A stretch of DNA of 23,656 bases. It comes from a virus. The position numbers and the translations under genes are program-made. The DNA lies in the IMG/VR virus record IMGVR_UViG_3300033141_000982, positions 1 through 23,656 of that record. One strand, 5' to 3'. Shown here one piece after another: positions 20,884-23,656 of this stretch (positions are counted from its first letter, which is position 1; the number at the start of each line of letters is the position of its first letter). The notes under the pieces are model-generated. The model made no database searches, was not told where the DNA came from, and was given only the letters and a program-made list of their open reading frames with translations.

Positions 20884-22197
20884 TTATTCTGTTCTGCTGT
20901 ATCGTGCTCGATGAGCCTTTATCCACTTCTTACAGTAGGTGTCTATTAGGTATCTGAAGCAATCTAAAAAGTCAGCCTGTTGAGCAACGTCTTTACGGTT
21001 TCGCTTAATCAGTGCTCCATAGGCATCAGACTGAACTAATCGCAGGTCGCGCTCCAGACGAACGCACTTAGGGTGTATTTTCACGTCGGCGTGAGCTAAT
21101 ACATAGGCTACGTCGTCGCGTGAGTCGCGATGTAATGGATTCTTAAACGGCGTGTCAATTCTCCTAATCCCAAGGTGTTTTTTGAGCTTTGTAAACATCG
21201 AACTGTTGTTGTACTCCCCTACCCCTTTGTTGCGGCCATTACTGTCCCCTGTCAGTCGGGAGCTAACTACTCTTTTCCCTACTATCGATTTGACGTTCTT
21301 AGCCATATCGACAATAACACCTCCAGGAGTTTCTATTTCGTCAAAGACGTAAATATGCATCTGGCCCTTAGTGTCAGTCCATACATGAGCTAAGATTAGC
21401 CCAAACGGGTCCACGTTAAAGTCAACTGATAACAGGACTTGCATATTTACATTGTAAACTGCGTCAGTGGAAAGGTGCAACTGCTTGTCGTAGTTTAGAA
21501 CCCACGGGTTTTGCGCCTCGGCGTCAACAAACTTCCCGTATATCTCCTGGTCCACCATTACTGTGGACATCTGGCTAATATCCAGCTCAAGCTCTTTAAT
21601 ATCCTGCGGTCGCAAAAGGGGATTGTCGTACGATACGTATTCCAAAAGCGAATACCGTTCATCTCCGGCTTGAGCTTGCTTGTAGAGTGTGTAAAATCGA
21701 TGCTCTGCACCGTCCTTTTTTACTTTCCCTTTTGGCACCCCTGCCGCTATCAGTTGCGAGTCCGGGAAATCCATCAACATAGGAAGGATCGCGTTAGTGT
21801 ACAGGTAGTCGTCTTTTAAGATGATACCGGCCTCATTCAGGAAAATGTGCTTATATCCGAATCCCTCCCAATTTTCCGGCCTATCTGCGCTACGAAAGTC
21901 CATAAACTGACCATTTACGGTCAATTGTGCCTTTTGTACGTTCCATTTCCAGATTTCTTGGGGAAGCTTCTTTAATTCAGGTAGAAAGTACCGTTCAAAG
22001 TATCGATCTATGTTACCTCGAATAGTATCACCCCAAAGAATAGGGCCTTCTCCACTAAGAAGTCTTAAGATGTAATTGATTGCAGCGCCGTGGGTAGCTC
22101 CAAAGCGGCGGCCTTTAGTGACAATAACAAACTTAGCCGACTGTTTCCTAAAGATTTCAATTTGCGGCTTAGTTAACGATACGTCAATCGTCGCCAA
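20884..22197 (-). CDS. terL: terminase large subunit
   Basis: A 437-residue ATPase-nuclease that translocates DNA into the capsid and cuts the concatemer. The start is TTG 22197, because TAA lies in frame six codons upstream and no ATG precedes the ATPase motif; it overlaps the small-subunit gene by 14 bases. The N-terminal ATPase has TKGRRFGATHG (Lys 28), a deviant Walker A as in lambda gpA where the lysine lies at the front, and Walker B HIFLNEAG with Asn 121-Glu 122 in place of Asp-Glu. The C-terminal RNase H-like nuclease shows LLSVDFNVDPF (Asp 259), LTGDSNG (Asp 318) and ADFLDCF (Asp 409, Asp 412) as probable metal ligands. Domain order and size are typical. Confidence 0.93.
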   Translation of the reverse strand: MATIDVSLTKPQIEIFRKQSAKFVIVTKGRRFGATHGAAINYILRLLSGEGPILWGDTIRGNIDRYFERYFLPELKKLPQEIWKWNVQKAQLTVNGQFMDFRSADRPENWEGFGYKHIFLNEAGIILKDDYLYTNAILPMLMDFPDSQLIAAGVPKGKVKKDGAEHRFYTLYKQAQAGDERYSLLEYVSYDNPLLRPQDIKELELDISQMSTVMVDQEIYGKFVDAEAQNPWVLNYDKQLHLSTDAVYNVNMQVLLSVDFNVDPFGLILAHVWTDTKGQMHIYVFDEIETPGGVIVDMAKNVKSIVGKRVVSSRLTGDSNGRNKGVGEYNNSSMFTKLKKHLGIRRIDTPFKNPLHRDSRDDVAYVLAHADVKIHPKCVRLERDLRLVQSDAYGALIKRNRKDVAQQADFLDCFRYLIDTYCKKWIKAHRARYSRTE

Positions 22198-22612
22198 TGA
22201 TGGATATGTTTACATCAATAGATCCTGACTGCTCGACCTGCTGCTTATCTGCGAGTCCAACAAGCCGTGCCACAATAGATGCGTTGTACGATCCGTTTAC
22301 CGCTCCCTCTACTTGATTTGTCTCGATTTTGTCACGTATGCGGGTGCAGACCTCAAAAAACTTTTTGTCTTTATCGTAGTTCAAAAACGTCTGCCGAGTA
22401 ATTCCAAGATGAACACAAAGCCCTCTAATCGTATATGGAGTGCTTACCGGTATCTGTATGATCTCCCCTGCTCTGTCGCCGGACTTAATGGCTTCATTCT
22501 TAAACCACTTGGTGTTATCACATTTTTTGAAATACTCTTCAGCACCAATAGCCACCTCTTCGGGTGATAGTTTAGTTCCTACGGCGTACTTGTTTCCTTT
22601 TGGCGCTCCCAT
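22184..22612 (-). CDS. terS: terminase small subunit
   Basis: This 142-residue protein starts at ATG 22612 and overlaps the large-subunit gene by 14 bases. Small terminases recognise the packaging site and feed DNA to the large subunit. A helix-turn-helix lies at about residues 62-85 (TIRGLCVHLGITRQTFLNYD), followed by a long helix for oligomerisation (FFEVCTRIRDKIETNQVEGA) and LVGLADKQQVEQ, a widely recurring end in terminase small subunits of this type. The acidic end (IIGDD) may contact the large subunit. The neighbouring large subunit makes the call secure. Confidence 0.9.
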   Translation of the reverse strand: MGAPKGNKYAVGTKLSPEEVAIGAEEYFKKCDNTKWFKNEAIKSGDRAGEIIQIPVSTPYTIRGLCVHLGITRQTFLNYDKDKKFFEVCTRIRDKIETNQVEGAVNGSYNASIVARLVGLADKQQVEQSGSIDVNISIIGDD

Positions 22613-22636
22613 GCTATACTACTTGAGGTTTGACGC

Positions 22637-22819
22637 TTAAGCCCATGTAACTATACTTTTTGCTGGAAAACCTTCCCCTAACTCCGGGAATTGCTGAACC
22701 TTACAGCCTGAAACAACTAAAGGGGGTGTTTCCTCTTCTGTTACTGGAGGGATTACTATTACCTCTGGAGACTCTTTTAAGTCTTCTATGATTTGGTTTA
22801 CTCGGTCTAGGCTGCTCAT
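22637..22819 (-). CDS. small hypothetical protein, proline/glutamate-rich
   Basis: A 60-residue protein from ATG 22819, with an ATGA overlap to the gene before it and a 24-base gap to the small terminase. The first third is a short helix (VNQIIEDLKESPEVIVI), the rest is rich in Pro, Glu and Val (PPVTEEETPPLVV) with one cysteine. No recognisable domain. The coding call rests on the tight overlap and strand agreement with its neighbours. A packaging-region accessory is the only statement that location allows. Confidence 0.45.
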   Translation of the reverse strand: MSSLDRVNQIIEDLKESPEVIVIPPVTEEETPPLVVSGCKVQQFPELGEGFPAKSIVTWA

Positions 22820-23031
22820 TGAATTCCTAATTTCTTGTTCTGGTTAGGTTCGCTTGTAAGCTCAAGGTCATAATGCGAGGTTGATACCTCACCTAGCGCG
22901 ACCTCGTAGCAAATAGCATCCGGTGACACTGTAAACCTCGTTACCATTCTCTCGGATTGATGAGGGTCGGTTTTCAGAAACACTCTTGACCCTATTGGGT
23001 GCTTTACTGGTATTTCCTTCTTACCTATCAT
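22816..23031 (-). CDS. small hypothetical protein, possible SH3-like barrel
   Basis: A 71-residue protein from ATG 23031, overlapping both neighbours by ATGA. The pattern HPIGSRVFLKTDPHQSERMV, then ICYEVALGEVSTSHYDLELT, has five beta-type stretches typical of small SH3 or Tudor-like barrels that are frequent in Bacteroidota prophage leader regions. A DNA- or protein-binding role would fit, but nothing in the sequence decides. The C-terminal ten residues are polar and probably disordered. Confidence 0.5.
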   Translation of the reverse strand: MIGKKEIPVKHPIGSRVFLKTDPHQSERMVTRFTVSPDAICYEVALGEVSTSHYDLELTSEPNQNKKLGIQ

Positions 23032-23333
23032 CCTCGAATGTATATTGCTGCTCCTTGAGCGATGTACATAAGACCTTTTAAGCGGTTTTCAGCTATCTCA
23101 ATAGAGTCGTATGCCCTTTCTGAGTAGAAAAGGGCGGAAATCTCTTCTTTTTGATCCTCGGTGAGCTTTGCTAATTCTTCGATCATTTCCTTTAATTCAA
23201 CCTTACGTAGATCAAGGGCTTCGAAAAAGATGTCTTTGCGTTCCTTCCAGGTGGTTTTTCCATCCTCCTTAGCCTCTTTAAGCTCATCCAAGACATCGGC
23301 TAACTCCCAAAGGAACTTCTTTAAATTCTGCAT
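23028..23333 (-). CDS. small helical acidic/lysine-rich protein
   Basis: This 101-residue protein starts at ATG 23333, first gene after the candidate promoter at 23361. It is almost wholly helical and charged (ELADVLDELKEAKEDGKTTW, then KVELKEMIEELAKLTEDQKE), with a C-terminal YIAQGAAIYIRG stretch. No signal peptide or catalytic motif is visible. It overlaps the next gene by ATGA, so it opens the packaging operon. The function is unknown; an oligomerising or protein-interaction role is compatible with the composition. Confidence 0.55.
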   Translation of the reverse strand: MQNLKKFLWELADVLDELKEAKEDGKTTWKERKDIFFEALDLRKVELKEMIEELAKLTEDQKEEISALFYSERAYDSIEIAENRLKGLMYIAQGAAIYIRG

Positions 23334-23360
23334 TATCGGAATTTTCGAGAAGTGATAACG

Positions 23361-23386
23361 CTAAGATACAAAATTTTATTTGGCAA
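23361..23386 (-). promoter_or_regulatory. candidate promoter for the packaging operon
   Basis: Minus strand TATCTTAG (23368-23361) matches TAnnTTTG at five of six defined positions and lies 28 bases before ATG 23333, the same distance as the strong promoter at 5449 has from its start codon. Upstream TTG (23386-23384) is only 15 bases away, shorter than the usual 19-21, so the -33 part is weak. The gap is AT-rich and separates the operon from the HTH gene. Confidence 0.4.
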
Positions 23387-23404
23387 TCAGTTCTATTTGC
23401 AAAA

Positions 23405-23605
23405 CTAAACCGATTCGAAAAACTCTACCAGCGAAACACCGTAAAAGTCAAGTAGCTGCTTTAGTCGGCTAACTGAAATGCTTACGCGACCATTCTCAGC
23501 ACGCCCTACGGCGTATCCGGTCTTTTCTTTCACCTGGTTAGGTGTATAGCCGGATTGCTCACGAACAGCCTTTAAACGCTCTGAAAAGGCTTTATTAAAT
23601 TCCAT
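23405..23605 (-). CDS. small XRE-family HTH regulator
   Basis: A 66-residue protein from ATG 23605, about one lambda-repressor-type helix-turn-helix domain. The pattern LKAVREQSGYTPNQVKEKTG then a recognition-helix region with GRAENGRVSISVSRLKQLLD and VSLVEFFE is that of the small XRE regulators common in Bacteroidota. It probably controls the operon it precedes or an adjacent early region. No partner repressor or divergent gene lies in the window, so lysogeny control cannot be claimed. The 51 bases upstream contain only a poor -7 match (TATATTCC). Confidence 0.8.
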   Translation of the reverse strand: MEFNKAFSERLKAVREQSGYTPNQVKEKTGYAVGRAENGRVSISVSRLKQLLDFYGVSLVEFFESV

Positions 23606-23656
23606 CGTGGAATATAGGTAAGATTGGGGTAGTGGGGTATTACTTACTTGTCAGTG

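Overview
The window is a block of phage structural and packaging genes, either from a tailed, long-tailed (siphovirus-like) phage or from a prophage. The host is most likely a member of the Bacteroidota. Four things point there: an exact TTTG-N20-TATATTTG promoter of the Bacteroidota primary-sigma type; starts without clear Shine-Dalgarno sequences and with A-rich leaders; two small lipoproteins, one carrying a Bacteroidota-style surface-export signal right after its cysteine; and tail and portal proteins with the general look of Bacteroidota prophages. No integrase, repressor/Cro pair, lysis gene, tRNA, CRISPR array or insertion sequence is visible, so temperate or virulent lifestyle cannot be decided.

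Almost everything is on the minus strand, so the block reads right to left. First comes a small XRE-type HTH protein (23605), then three small proteins, terminase small and large subunits, a small membrane protein, a small CxC protein, a putative tail assembly chaperone with a candidate -1 frameshift extension, the tape-measure gene (broken by an exact 50-bp tandem duplication), a large tail-tip protein with a C1q-like segment, a tail protein with two carbohydrate-binding-like segments, a putative tail appendage protein and a protein of unknown function. Next are a glycosyltransferase, the portal (with a DnaJ-type Cys4 zinc-finger insertion), a Mu gpF-like minor head protein and a second glycosyltransferase. 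A strong promoter at 5449-5480 then starts the capsid block: small HeH/SAP-like protein, scaffold, major capsid protein, connector, tail completion, tail terminator, tail tube and a cysteine-rich protein cut by the window edge. Adjacent genes repeatedly overlap by TAATG or ATGA, which suggests translational coupling.

The only plus-strand genes are two coupled lipoproteins (12931-13937) inserted between tail genes. They look like a moron (accessory cargo) that would change the host surface, for example in superinfection exclusion.

The most notable points are the tape-measure duplication, the chaperone frameshift, the lipoprotein cargo, the two glycosyltransferases bracketing portal and minor head genes, the zinc-finger portal, and a module order in which the tail-tip block sits between terminase and portal. 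Function calls rest on reading motifs and gene order by eye; no database search was possible.
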